DNA from: Caldanaerovirga acetigignens
Lineage (GTDB): Bacteria > Bacillota > Thermosediminibacteria > Thermosediminibacterales > Thermosediminibacteraceae
NCBI RefSeq assembly: GCF_900142995.1
Contig: NZ_FRCR01000010.1
Coordinates: 1-64,000 of the forward strand
Direction of reading: 5' to 3'
DNA length: 64,000 nt
Part shown: positions 17,857-27,613 of the stretch, piece after piece
Position numbering within the stretch: the first letter of the stretch is position 1
How the letters are laid out: every line of letters begins with the position of its first letter
Made by a program: the position numbers and the translations under genes
Notes under the pieces: model-generated
The model's database searches: none
What the model saw: the letters and a program-made list of their open reading frames with translations, nothing else
What the model was told of the DNA's origin: nothing

Positions 17857-17888
17857 CCCTTCTTTTTTCCCTTAAAATGACGGATAAA

Positions 17889-17939
17889 CCCGGCTGCGAA
17901 CCGAATTTGGGCAATCCTGAAAACCGATCTGCAGCCGGG
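17889..17939 (-). terminator. Terminator of the ctsR-mcsA-mcsB-clpC operon
   Basis: CCCGGCTGC / GCAGCCGGG arms with inner pairing, followed on the minus strand by TTTATCC, directly after the clpC stop. Confidence 0.7.
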
Positions 17940-17947
17940 TATCCTCA

Positions 17948-20395
17948 TCATTCGCCGCTATTTGTTGTCAAAGACAGCTCTTTTTTCTTAAATGTCAGCT
18001 TGTCATCCTCTACATCTACCAGCACCACATCGCCCGGCGACACGCTTCCTTTTAAGATCTCCTCGGAAAGGCTGTCCTCCACTTCTTTTTGAATGACCCT
18101 TCTCAAAGGCCTTGCACCGTACATCGGATCGAAACCTTTCTTGACTAGCCATTCTTTTGCCTTTTCCGAAACTTCTACGGTCAGGTTGTTTTCCTTCAAC
18201 CTATCGTTGACTTGTTTTAGCATCAGGTCCACAATCTTCTTCATATGTTCTTCATTGAGAGGATGGAAAACTATAATCTCGTCCACGCGGTTTAAAAATT
18301 CCGGTCTGAACGTGCGTCTTAGTTCCTCCATCACTCTTTCTTTCATTTCTTCGTAGTTTCTTGCATCATCTTCTTTAGGTGTAAAGCCTAAAGCCCTGGT
18401 CTTTTGTATGAGATTTGCGCCAACGTTGGAAGTCATTATTATCACCGTATTTTTGAAGTCAACGGTCCTGCCCTGGGCGTCGGTTAGCCTTCCATCTTCC
18501 AGTATCTGGAGGAGGATGTTGAACACATCGGGGTGGGCCTTTTCTATTTCGTCGAACAACACAACCGAATAAGGTTTGCGGCGCACTTTTTCGGTAAGCT
18601 CTCCTCCTTCTTCATATCCCACATATCCCGGAGGAGCACCAATCATCCGGGAAACTGCAAATTTCTCCATGTATTCGGACATATCGAGCCTTATCATGGC
18701 ATTCTCATCGCCGAACATGGCCTCGGCCAGAGCTCTTGCCAGCTCCGTTTTGCCCACACCGGTAGGTCCGAGGAAGATAAACGAACCTACGGGGCGCTTC
18801 GGGTCTTTAAGCCCGGCGCGGGCCCTCCTTATAGCCCTCGCGACGGCCCTCACCGCTTCGTCCTGACCTATAACCCTCTGGTGCAGAATCTCCTCCATCT
18901 TAAGCAGTCTTTCGGATTCTTCTTCGGTCAGACGCTCCACGGGTATGCCGGTCCAACTGGAGACTATTTTTGCAATATCTTCTTCGGTAACCGTTGCACT
19001 GTCCAGCTTTTGCTCCTGCTGCCACCGGGCTTTCAAACTGTCGACCTTAGCCTTTATTTCCTGCTCCTTATCTCTAAGTCTTGCCGCCTTTTCAAATTCC
19101 TGAGCTTTAATCGCAGCGTCTTTTTCTTTTCTCACTGCTTCCAGCTCGTCCTCAAGTTCTTTCAGCTCCGGAGGAGCCGTAAGGCTGTTTAACCTCACCC
19201 TGGAAGCAGCTTCATCTATCAGGTCAACAGCCTTGTCCGGCAGGAACCGGTCTGTAATGTATCTGGCCGAAAGTTTTGCGGCAGCAACCAGGGCCTCATC
19301 AGAAATTTTAACCCTGTGATGCGCCTCGTACTTATCCCTTAAGCCTTCCAGAATCTTTATGGTGTCCTCCACCGTCGGTTCTTCTACGATTATGGGCTGG
19401 AATCTCCTTTCCAAAGCCGGGTCCTTTTCTATGTGCTTCCTATATTCATCAAGTGTAGTTGCGCCTATGGTCTGAAGTTCTCCGCGCGCCAGCGACGGTT
19501 TTAATATGTTGGAAGCATCGATGGCGCCTTCGGCCGCTCCGGCTCCGATAATGGTGTGCATTTCGTCGATAAACAGGATAACGTTGCCCGCCTGCCTAAC
19601 TTCATTTATAACCTTCTTTAACCTTTCTTCAAATTCTCCCCTGAACTTGGTTCCCGCCACCAGGGAAGCCAAATCCAGGCTTACTATCCTCTTTTCTTTC
19701 AAAATCTCGGGCACTTCGCCCTCCACTATCCGCTGTGCGAGTCCTTCTACGATGGCGGTCTTTCCTACACCAGGTTCGCCTATGAGACATGGGTTGTTTT
19801 TGGTCCTCCGGGTCAAAACCTGAATGACCCGCTCTATTTCTTTTTGCCTGCCTATAACCGGGTCCAGCTTCCCTTCTGCCGCCAATTCCGTCAGGTCCCT
19901 CCCGAATTGATTCAGGGTAGGCGTATTGTTGGCTCTCCTGAAGTTCGCCTGTCCTTTTACATCGGTGCCGAGAAGCGTCAACACTTCGTTCCGGGCCCTT
20001 TCAAGGCTCACTCCTAAATTGGCCAGCACCTGCGCCGCCACGCCCTCTCCTTCCCTGATGAGCCCAAGGAGAATATGCTCTGTCCCTACATAATTGTGCT
20101 TGAGCCTCCGAGATTCATCGAGAGCTAGCTCCAGCACCCTCTTTGCCCTGGGTGTATACCCTATCGGACCCTGAACCGCAAATGGACCTACACCTATCAT
20201 TCTTTCCACCTGTTCTCTTACTTTAGAAAGCTCCACTCCCAAATTCTGAAGGGCTTTTGCAGCCACTCCTTCTCCTTCCCTTATCAATCCCAAAAGAATG
20301 TGCTCCGTCCCCACGACGTTGTGGTTCAGCCGCCTTGCTTCTTCCTGGGCAAAAGCTATTACTTTTTGTGCCCTTTCCGTAAATTTCCCGTTCAT
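17948..20395 (-). CDS. clpC: ATP-dependent Clp protease ATP-binding subunit ClpC
   Basis: AAA+ unfoldase that works with ClpP and, in Firmicutes, with the McsB arginine kinase tagging system. The 815-residue protein has two N-terminal repeats (each with [15 protein letters not shown]), Walker A GEPGVGKT (first AAA) and GPTGVGKT (second AAA), the UVR-type coiled linker and the [14 protein letters not shown] region. Start ATG 20395 has GAGGTGAGG upstream. Last gene of the CtsR-controlled operon. Confidence 0.98.
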   Translation of the reverse strand: MNGKFTERAQKVIAFAQEEARRLNHNVVGTEHILLGLIREGEGVAAKALQNLGVELSKVREQVERMIGVGPFAVQGPIGYTPRAKRVLELALDESRRLKHNYVGTEHILLGLIREGEGVAAQVLANLGVSLERARNEVLTLLGTDVKGQANFRRANNTPTLNQFGRDLTELAAEGKLDPVIGRQKEIERVIQVLTRRTKNNPCLIGEPGVGKTAIVEGLAQRIVEGEVPEILKEKRIVSLDLASLVAGTKFRGEFEERLKKVINEVRQAGNVILFIDEMHTIIGAGAAEGAIDASNILKPSLARGELQTIGATTLDEYRKHIEKDPALERRFQPIIVEEPTVEDTIKILEGLRDKYEAHHRVKISDEALVAAAKLSARYITDRFLPDKAVDLIDEAASRVRLNSLTAPPELKELEDELEAVRKEKDAAIKAQEFEKAARLRDKEQEIKAKVDSLKARWQQEQKLDSATVTEEDIAKIVSSWTGIPVERLTEEESERLLKMEEILHQRVIGQDEAVRAVARAIRRARAGLKDPKRPVGSFIFLGPTGVGKTELARALAEAMFGDENAMIRLDMSEYMEKFAVSRMIGAPPGYVGYEEGGELTEKVRRKPYSVVLFDEIEKAHPDVFNILLQILEDGRLTDAQGRTVDFKNTVIIMTSNVGANLIQKTRALGFTPKEDDARNYEEMKERVMEELRRTFRPEFLNRVDEIIVFHPLNEEHMKKIVDLMLKQVNDRLKENNLTVEVSEKAKEWLVKKGFDPMYGARPLRRVIQKEVEDSLSEEILKGSVSPGDVVLVDVEDDKLTFKKKELSLTTNSGE

Positions 20396-20409
20396 ATTCT
20401 CACCTCACC

Positions 20410-21477
20410 TCACCTCAATAATTTTTGTCTTAGCAAATTTGCCCTGTTTAAGTCCCTCTCCAAAGGAGTCATGGTCTTTTTAAACACTTCCTGGATATAC
20501 GACGGTCCTGCTGTTATAAACAGGTTGTTGATTTCCTCGGGTTTTAAATTTTTAATAAATCCCATGTCCACCCCCAGCCTCACGTCGGATATATAACCCA
20601 TGGCCTCCTGGGTGGACAGGAGCTTTGAATTTGTAAGTATTCCGTAGGACCTCGATATGCGGTCTTCGAGGCGAAGGCGCTCTTCTCCCTTCAAGTTTCT
20701 CCTGGCCTGTCTTTCGCTCGATATTATCTGACTCGCAACGCTCAGGAGATTTTGTATTATATCCTCTTCCGATTTCCCAAGGGTTATTTGATTCGATATC
20801 TGATAAAGGTTGCCCCAAGATTCGGTACCCTCTCCGTAAAGTCCCCGCACCACCAATCCTAACTGGGCCATCGCGGAAAACAAACGGTCTACCTGTTTCA
20901 ACATGGTGAGCACGGGTAGGTGCATCATCACAGAGACTCGGATTCCTGTACCAACATTGGTGGGACAGGCTGTTAAATACCCCAGGCGTTCGTCAAAAGC
21001 AAAGTCGAGTTGTTCCTCGAGCACGTCATCAACGCGGCTTGCGAGCTCATAGGCTCCCTGCGGGTCTAGGCCTGAAAAGATGCACTGAATTCTGAGGTGG
21101 TCCTCTTCGTTGATCATTATGCTTATGCGGCGGTCTCCGCTTATTATAACCGCACCCCTGTCGTCTTTCGCCAGATCCGGGCTTATGAAGTGCATCTCCA
21201 CCAGCAGATTTTTCTCGGTATCCGATAAGTTCTTCATAAGGAACAGCCTGGCATCTTTAGAAAGAACCGGATTTTTTAAAAAAGCCCTGTACACCGAGTC
21301 AATTACTTCCTCCGCCTGGGTCCTGCTCAGGAGGTGCGGAAACGGCACATCTTTTAGATTCCGGGCAAGTCTTACCCTGCTCGTTATCACTACATCGCTT
21401 TCGGGGCCCGTGGAATTAATCCATTCTATTTTTGTCGTATCCAGTAGTTCCTCAACCGACACATCCCGCACCCCCAT
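20410..21477 (-). CDS. mcsB: Protein-arginine kinase McsB
   Basis: Phosphoarginine kinase of the ATP:guanido phosphotransferase fold, which marks proteins for ClpCP. Seen: VVITSRVRLARNLKDVPFP near the N-terminus, ACPTNVGTGIRVSVMMHLP with the catalytic Cys, and RGLYGEGTES. ATG 21477 overlaps the mcsA stop (TGATG), so coupling to its activator McsA is tight. Confidence 0.97.
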   Translation of the reverse strand: MGVRDVSVEELLDTTKIEWINSTGPESDVVITSRVRLARNLKDVPFPHLLSRTQAEEVIDSVYRAFLKNPVLSKDARLFLMKNLSDTEKNLLVEMHFISPDLAKDDRGAVIISGDRRISIMINEEDHLRIQCIFSGLDPQGAYELASRVDDVLEEQLDFAFDERLGYLTACPTNVGTGIRVSVMMHLPVLTMLKQVDRLFSAMAQLGLVVRGLYGEGTESWGNLYQISNQITLGKSEEDIIQNLLSVASQIISSERQARRNLKGEERLRLEDRISRSYGILTNSKLLSTQEAMGYISDVRLGVDMGFIKNLKPEEINNLFITAGPSYIQEVFKKTMTPLERDLNRANLLRQKLLR

Positions 21478-21995
21478 CAACCCCGGCCCAGTTTTTGCTC
21501 AAGTTCTCTGATTTTGTCCCTGAGCACGGCGGCCCTTTCATATTCTTCAGCGTTAACCGCTTCCTGTAGCTCCCTTTTTAGCCTTTCTATTTCGCTCTTT
21601 ATGCGAATCTTTCCGCCTCGCCTTTTTGGAACCTTGCCTACGTGATACGTCTTTCCGTGCAGGCGCCGGAGCATCGGATCAAGTTGCCCTTTAAAAGCTT
21701 CGTAACAATGGCTGCAGCCGAACCTTCCTATCTGGGAAAACCGCGGAAAGGTTAATCCGCACCGGTCGCAGGAAAGCGGCTGGGACTTTTCCGGAAATTC
21801 TCTCATGAAGGGTTCGAAAAAGCCGGCCAAAAATTTCTGCATCGAAAACGGCTCTCCCTCTAAGTTGAAAGAAACATCGAATATACTTTTTTCTCTGGCA
21901 CACTGTTCGCAAAGGTGAAGCAAAGTTTTTTCTCCATTTACTATTTTCGTTATATGCACGGTGGCCGGTCTTTTTTTGCATTCATCGCACATCAT
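21477..21995 (-). CDS. mcsA: McsA, zinc-finger activator of McsB
   Basis: Small protein that binds and activates McsB and helps sense stress. It has CxxC pairs: MMCDECKKRPA and LCEQCAREK at the N-terminus, CDRCG and CSHCYE in the middle, and a C-terminal UVR motif (LKRELQEAVNAEEYERAAVL). ATG 21995 is chosen since GGGGGA lies nine bases upstream; the frame is open to a TTG at 22004. Confidence 0.96.
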   Translation of the reverse strand: MMCDECKKRPATVHITKIVNGEKTLLHLCEQCAREKSIFDVSFNLEGEPFSMQKFLAGFFEPFMREFPEKSQPLSCDRCGLTFPRFSQIGRFGCSHCYEAFKGQLDPMLRRLHGKTYHVGKVPKRRGGKIRIKSEIERLKRELQEAVNAEEYERAAVLRDKIRELEQKLGRG

Positions 21996-22000
21996 AATTA

Positions 22001-22474
22001 TCAATCCCCCTTTTCCTCTTCGTGACCCAGCAAAGCAGCAATCATGGCTTTTAAAAGTCGGGCCCGCAACCTATCCCGCTCGGGGAGCGGTATCTCTAGA
22101 TTCTTTCGATTAATGGCCGCCCAGAATAGCTCTGCCTCCCTTTTTGAAATAATGCCTTCTTCCAGCATAAACTGCACAAGTCCACCGGCTTTAGAACTGG
22201 AGATAGAATCGCCCACCAGCTCTATCAATTCCCGCAAAAATTCATCATTTCTTATTTTTAACTTTTTTATCCTTATATATCCGCCGCCCCCTCTGCGGCT
22301 TTCCACGATGTATCCCCTTTCGACTGTAAACCTTGTAGTTAGCACGTAATTGATCTGCGAAGGTGCACATCTGAACTTGCTGGCAAGTTCGTTTCTCTGA
22401 ATTTCCAGGATATTCTTCCCTTCCTGAAACATTTCTTTTATAAAATTTTCTATGACGTCTGCCAGATTGGGCAT
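22001..22474 (-). CDS. ctsR: Transcriptional repressor CtsR
   Basis: Class III heat-shock repressor. 157 residues with the winged-helix DNA-binding domain (ELASKFRCAPSQINYVLTTR, then VESRRGGGGYIRI, the glycine-rich wing that also senses heat) and the C-terminal McsB-contact domain. First gene of the operon; a canonical CtsR operator lies just upstream. Confidence 0.98.
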   Translation of the reverse strand: MPNLADVIENFIKEMFQEGKNILEIQRNELASKFRCAPSQINYVLTTRFTVERGYIVESRRGGGGYIRIKKLKIRNDEFLRELIELVGDSISSSKAGGLVQFMLEEGIISKREAELFWAAINRKNLEIPLPERDRLRARLLKAMIAALLGHEEEKGD

Positions 22475-22510
22475 AAGCGATTCCCTCCGACTGACTCCAA
22501 CTAATTAATA

Positions 22511-22533
22511 TTGACTTTGACTATCTTTGACTT
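22511..22533 (-). promoter_or_regulatory. CtsR operator
   Basis: The minus strand reads AAGTCAAAGATAGTCAAAGTCAA, i.e. GTCAAA repeats ten bases apart, matching the CtsR heptad direct repeat (RGTCAAA-N-AN-RGTCAAA). It lies immediately downstream of the -10 box, so binding would block transcription and give autoregulation. Confidence 0.92.
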
Positions 22534-22544
22534 TTGCTGTAAAT

Positions 22545-22573
22545 ATTATAACCCACATTAGAAATTTTTTCAA
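22545..22573 (-). promoter_or_regulatory. Promoter of the ctsR operon
   Basis: TTGAAA (22568-22573), 17 bp, TATAAT (22545-22550) on the minus strand, abutting the CtsR operator. Confidence 0.85.
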
Positions 22574-22584
22574 GAGACAAAATC

Positions 22585-22603
22585 GGAGGGATAAACTCCC
22601 TCC
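22585..22603 (-). terminator. Terminator after the 76-residue gene
   Basis: GGAGGGA-N5-TCCCTCC hairpin followed on the minus strand by GATTTTG. It separates the small gene from the ctsR promoter. Confidence 0.65.
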
Positions 22604-22612
22604 TTATAAATT

Positions 22613-22843
22613 TTATTCCTTTTTTCTCTTTTTTTTGCTAAGTTCCTCAGAAATTTCAAGCAGCGTATTCATACGCTCCTCCTGTTCTTCAGACGAAGTC
22701 CACCCCATTAAACTAGGTATTACCTCGCCATACATCGTGTCATCTGCCAGCTCATCTTCGATGATATCATCCGTTTTCTTTTTGTACAACGCGTCTAATT
22801 TTCCTTCTGTATGGCCAAGACGCTTATTCGACTTTTTTTCCAC
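22613..22843 (-). CDS. Small charged protein of unknown function
   Basis: 76 residues, very rich in Lys and Glu, no hydrophobic segment and no recognisable domain; ends in a basic KKKRKKE tail. It is supported as a gene by GGGAGGGG six bases before the GTG start and a terminator just after the stop. It lies between the EF-G paralogue and the ctsR operon and may be co-transcribed with the former. Confidence 0.55.
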   Translation of the reverse strand: MEKKSNKRLGHTEGKLDALYKKKTDDIIEDELADDTMYGEVIPSLMGWTSSEEQEERMNTLLEISEELSKKKRKKE

Positions 22844-22930
22844 TTTGGCCCCTCCCTTTTTACTGTTTTATTTTAAGTTTTCCCCCTCAGCTTCCCAAAA
22901 TTCAAACAAATGGAGGGACCTTTCCTTTAA

Positions 22931-25012
22931 CTACTCTTCTTCTGCATGTTTTTTATCCGATTCGGCAATGACCTTTTCGGCTATTGGCCCTGGCACCTCT
23001 TCATAGTGGCTAAAGGCAGCAGAGAACCATCCCCTGCCTTGGGTCATTGACCTCAAATCCGTGGCATAACGGAAAATCTCGGCAAGGGGTACCTGAGCCT
23101 TTATGTGCTGCATTCCATCCTTCATTTCCATGCCCATTATGCGACCCCGACGTTTATTGAGGTCTCCCATTATATCTCCCATGTAGTTTTCCGGCACCAC
23201 TACTTCTATCTCGTAGATGGGCTCTAGGAGCACCGGTTTTGCCTGAGTAATCCCTTTTTTGAAAGCCATTGATGCTGCTATTTTAAAGGCAAGTTCCGAG
23301 GAATCTACCGGATGGAAGGACCCGTCGTACAGCACCGCTTTGAAACCCACCACCGGGTAACCTGCTAAAACGCCTTCTTTCATAGCCTCCCTTATGCCCT
23401 TTTCGACTGCAGGGATATACTGCTTCGGCACCACGCCGCCGAAAATTCTTTCTTCAAACTCAAACCCATCTTCGGAATTTATGGGCAAAAATTCTATCCA
23501 GACATGGCCATACTGCCCTCTTCCGCCCGTCTGTTTTTTGTACTTCCCTTCTACCTTTGCTGTACCCCTTATAGTCTCCCTATAGGGGACCTTCGGCACG
23601 CTGAGCACCACTTCCGAACCGAATTTGGTGGCAAGTTTTGCCGCCAGGACCTCCAGGTGGATTTCTCCCATCCCCGAGATGAGAAGCTGACCTGTCTCGT
23701 TGTTTTTTTCTACCTTAAAAGTCAGATCCTCTTCGGTCAGCCTTGCCAGGCCCGAAGAAATCCTTTCTTCGTCTCCCTTTGACTTCGGCTCTACCGCGAA
23801 GGAAATCACGGGCTTTGGAAAATCTATTTCTTTGAGGAGGATCGGGTGGTCTTTATCGCACAAAGTATCGTTGGTATAGGTGTTCTGTAACTTCGCCACG
23901 GCTACAATATCGCCCGCTGCCGCAATCTGGACGCTTTCCTGTTTCTTCCCCTTCATAAAGTATAAGTGGCCGATTTTTTCAGTGACACCCCGCTTCGCAT
24001 TGTAAACTACAGTGTCGGGCTTTATCGTGCCTGAGCAAACTTTAAAAAGGCTCAGCCTACCCACGAACGGATCAGCCATGGTTTTAAACACAATGGCGCT
24101 GAAAGGCTCCGTGCTATCGCACCTTCGCTTTTCTTCTTCTCCACTTTTCGGATTTTTGCCATGTTCTGGCATTCCTTCTGCCGCCGAAGGGAGGTAATCG
24201 CATATTGCATTCAACAAGAAATTTATCCCCTTATTTGTGAGCGATGAACCGCAAAGAATCGGATATATATTACCCGCCTTTGCGCCAACCCTTAGTCCGC
24301 GCTCTATTTCCTCATCGGTCAACTCTTCTCCATCTAAGTACTTGGCAAGCAGGTCGTCGTCAGATTCCGCGGCAGCTTCAATGACCATCAGGCGGTAGTT
24401 TTCCACATCGTCTTCAAGCTCCTCGGGCACCGGAATTTCTTTCGCACCTTTTCCGTCAAATTCATAGGCTTTTTTGCGGACTACATCCACCAGTCCCCTG
24501 AAACTCGCCTCCTGTCCTATGGGCAATTGGATGGGCACGGCTTTCTGACCAAATACCTCCTGAATTTTTTCAACCACTTTAGAAAAATTGGCGTTTTCTC
24601 GGTCTATCTTGTTCACGAAAAACATCCGGGGTAAGCCCCGTTCATCAATAAGTTTAAACATCTGCTCAGTGCCTACTTCCACCCCCGATACGGCACATAC
24701 GACCAAAACCGCTCCATCCACCACCCTGAGGACGCTTTTTACCTCTCCCACAAAGTCAAAAAAACCCGGGGTATCCAGGATATTTATCTTAAAGTCTTTC
24801 CACTCAAACGGTGCTAAAGCCAGCGAAATTGAAATCTTCCTTTTTATTTCTTCCGGATCATAATCTAATGCGGTATTGCCGTCATCTATCTTGCCCATGC
24901 GATCTATAGCTCCCGCCGTAAACAACATTGCCTCAGCAAGTGAAGTCTTCCCTGCTCCGCTGTGCGAAAAAAGGCCTATGTTCTTTATTCTGTCGCTGCT
25001 ATAATTTTTCAA
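22931..25012 (-). CDS. Elongation factor G-like protein (EF-G paralogue)
   Basis: Translational GTPase related to EF-G, of the second type found in many Firmicutes beside the housekeeping fusA. It shows the P-loop FSHSGAGKTSLAEA, where EF-G proper has AHIDAGKTT, then LDTPGFFDF, NKIDREN, and the EF-G domains II-V (QTGGRGQYGHVWIEF). TTG 25012 is chosen as start because AAGGAGG is eight bases upstream. The frame extends to 25042 without a ribosome-binding site. Its role is uncertain: translation under stress or ribosome recycling are the usual suggestions. Confidence 0.9.
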   Translation of the reverse strand: MKNYSSDRIKNIGLFSHSGAGKTSLAEAMLFTAGAIDRMGKIDDGNTALDYDPEEIKRKISISLALAPFEWKDFKINILDTPGFFDFVGEVKSVLRVVDGAVLVVCAVSGVEVGTEQMFKLIDERGLPRMFFVNKIDRENANFSKVVEKIQEVFGQKAVPIQLPIGQEASFRGLVDVVRKKAYEFDGKGAKEIPVPEELEDDVENYRLMVIEAAAESDDDLLAKYLDGEELTDEEIERGLRVGAKAGNIYPILCGSSLTNKGINFLLNAICDYLPSAAEGMPEHGKNPKSGEEEKRRCDSTEPFSAIVFKTMADPFVGRLSLFKVCSGTIKPDTVVYNAKRGVTEKIGHLYFMKGKKQESVQIAAAGDIVAVAKLQNTYTNDTLCDKDHPILLKEIDFPKPVISFAVEPKSKGDEERISSGLARLTEEDLTFKVEKNNETGQLLISGMGEIHLEVLAAKLATKFGSEVVLSVPKVPYRETIRGTAKVEGKYKKQTGGRGQYGHVWIEFLPINSEDGFEFEERIFGGVVPKQYIPAVEKGIREAMKEGVLAGYPVVGFKAVLYDGSFHPVDSSELAFKIAASMAFKKGITQAKPVLLEPIYEIEVVVPENYMGDIMGDLNKRRGRIMGMEMKDGMQHIKAQVPLAEIFRYATDLRSMTQGRGWFSAAFSHYEEVPGPIAEKVIAESDKKHAEEE

Positions 25013-25153
25013 CCCGATCTCCTCCTTTTTCGACTTGTACAAATAATTTTATTATTAATTATTGTTATTCTACCTTAATTTACTTTTTTCCTGCTAAATT
25101 TCATATTTTCTTTTCTTTATCTTATACTTAAATATTTCGAATATCACATCGAC

Positions 25154-25182
25154 TAAAAAAAAGAACCGGTTTTAACCGGTCC

Positions 25183-25183
<1 letters not shown>
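25154..25183 (-). terminator. Terminator after guaB
   Basis: GGACCGGTTAAAACCGGTTC hairpin on the minus strand followed by TTTTTTTT, right at the guaB stop. Confidence 0.9.
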
Positions 25184-26664
<1,481 letters not shown>

Positions 26665-26719
26665 TTATTTTTATGTGAAAGTTTATCAAAATTCGCCACA
26701 GGTGTCAACAGTTCGGTTT

Positions 26720-27007
26720 TCAAAAGTGCTGCACTTCCCTTTCTATTTCTTCCACCGAAAATCTCCCGTCGCCGTTCATAAAGTTAAGGATATGGTCCAT
26801 CTGGCTTTCTACGTGCTCTGTGCTATTTGAAACGCAAGCCATACCTATTACAGCCCACTGAAGGTCGTTTTGCTTCCCAACCTCCGCCACTGACACGTTG
26901 AACCTGGTTTTCAATCTCTCTATAACGCTCTTTACGACTTGCCTCTTTTCTTTCAAACTGAAAGCATCTCCGAGAAAAATTTCCACCGTCATAATCCCCA
27001 CTACCAT
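26720..27007 (-). CDS. DUF503 family protein (YlxP-like)
   Basis: 95-residue ferredoxin-like-fold protein of the DUF503 family. Family motifs: MTVEIFLGDAFSLKEKRQVVKS and SVAEVGKQNDLQWAVIGMA. Relatives lie near rbfA/infB or stand alone; some act in late 30S ribosome assembly, but the role is not established here. The start ATG has AGGAG upstream. Confidence 0.92.
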   Translation of the reverse strand: MVVGIMTVEIFLGDAFSLKEKRQVVKSVIERLKTRFNVSVAEVGKQNDLQWAVIGMACVSNSTEHVESQMDHILNFMNGDGRFSVEEIEREVQHF

Positions 27008-27023
27008 TTTGCACCACTCCTAC

Positions 27024-27066
27024 TTATCCACATTATTCACATCATTTTTCCACAGTTTGTGGAAAA
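27024..27066. repeat. Cluster of four DnaA-box-like 9-mers
   Basis: TTATCCACA (27024-27032), TTATTCACA (27033-27041), TTTTCCACA (27046-27054) and its inverse TGTGGAAAA (27058-27066). The first is a perfect consensus DnaA box and the rest are one base off. They lie between the divergent DUF503 gene and the manganese riboswitch. Possibilities: a DnaA-titration or reactivation site, or DnaA-dependent regulation. Confidence 0.6.
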
Positions 27067-27070
27067 CTTA

Positions 27071-27099
27071 TTGTCTTTTAAGAACCTTTCTGCTATAAT
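27071..27099 (+). promoter_or_regulatory. Promoter of the manganese riboswitch transcript
   Basis: TTGTCT (27071-27076), 17 bp, TATAAT (27094-27099), plus strand, 13 bp before the aptamer. It abuts the DnaA-box-like cluster. Confidence 0.75.
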
Positions 27100-27111
27100 T
27101 TTATTGGCAAA

Positions 27112-27241
27112 TAAAGGGGAGTAGTTCGGGCATCAAGCCTTCGAAAGCTCAACATGCTGGCGCAAAGCGCCTGGGCTTTCGCCGTTTGCGGGAACGAGAC
27201 CTTTATTCCGGCATTTTGCGGAATAGAGGTCTTAATTTTTT
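27112..27241 (+). ncRNA. yybP-ykoY manganese riboswitch
   Basis: Conserved AAAGGGGAGTAG at 27113-27124, GCGCCTGGGC in the middle and GGAACGAGACCTTTAT near the end are the signature parts of the Mn2+-sensing yybP-ykoY aptamer. The 3' end forms a terminator stem (GACCTTTATTCCG / CGGAATAGAGGTC) before a T run. Mn2+ binding should therefore permit transcription of the downstream exporter. Confidence 0.93.
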
Positions 27242-27271
27242 GGAATATATAATCCGGGAGGTAATGTAGAT

Positions 27272-27574
27272 ATGGACCTGAAACTTTTCTTCACGGCCTT
27301 TTGGCTGCTTTTCTTAGCGGAGCTCGGCGACAAAACCCAGCTTACCGTTTTCACACTCGCAACCCAGTACAACAAACCCCTACCTATATTTTTGGGGGCG
27401 TCTTTAGCATTGGTCTTGGTAACCTTTTTAGGCGCAGTATTCGGCCATGCGGCAACTCGTTACATACCTGCAGTATACATGAAGGTAATAGCCGGGGTGC
27501 TTTTCGCAGGCATAGGAGTATTTCTATTGGTGGAAGGACTCCCCCAATTGTTGCAGCAACTAGGAAGGGGATGA
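27272..27574 (+). CDS. GDT1/TMEM165 (UPF0016) family transporter, half-size
   Basis: 100 residues with three hydrophobic segments and the family signature AELGDKTQL near the N-terminus (residues 16-24). Family members export Mn2+ (or Ca2+); bacterial half-size forms carry one copy of the motif and probably dimerise. Placement behind an Mn2+ riboswitch supports manganese export. GGGAGG precedes the ATG by ten bases. A full-length relative would have a second ExGDK(T/S) repeat, which is absent here. Confidence 0.93.
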   Translation: MDLKLFFTAFWLLFLAELGDKTQLTVFTLATQYNKPLPIFLGASLALVLVTFLGAVFGHAATRYIPAVYMKVIAGVLFAGIGVFLLVEGLPQLLQQLGRG

Positions 27575-27579
27575 AAACA

Positions 27580-27604
27580 AAGTCCCGGGATTGACCCGGG
27601 ACTT
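27580..27604. terminator. Bidirectional terminator between the GDT1 gene and nrdJ
   Basis: AAGTCCCGGG-N5-CCCGGGACTT, with A/T stretches on both sides. It serves the convergent GDT1 gene (plus) and nrdJ (minus). Confidence 0.85.
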
Positions 27605-27613
27605 TTACATTCC

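Noticed and set aside
18533..19192. 219-codon plus-strand ORF
   Set aside because: Antisense to clpC; no ribosome-binding site or family features.
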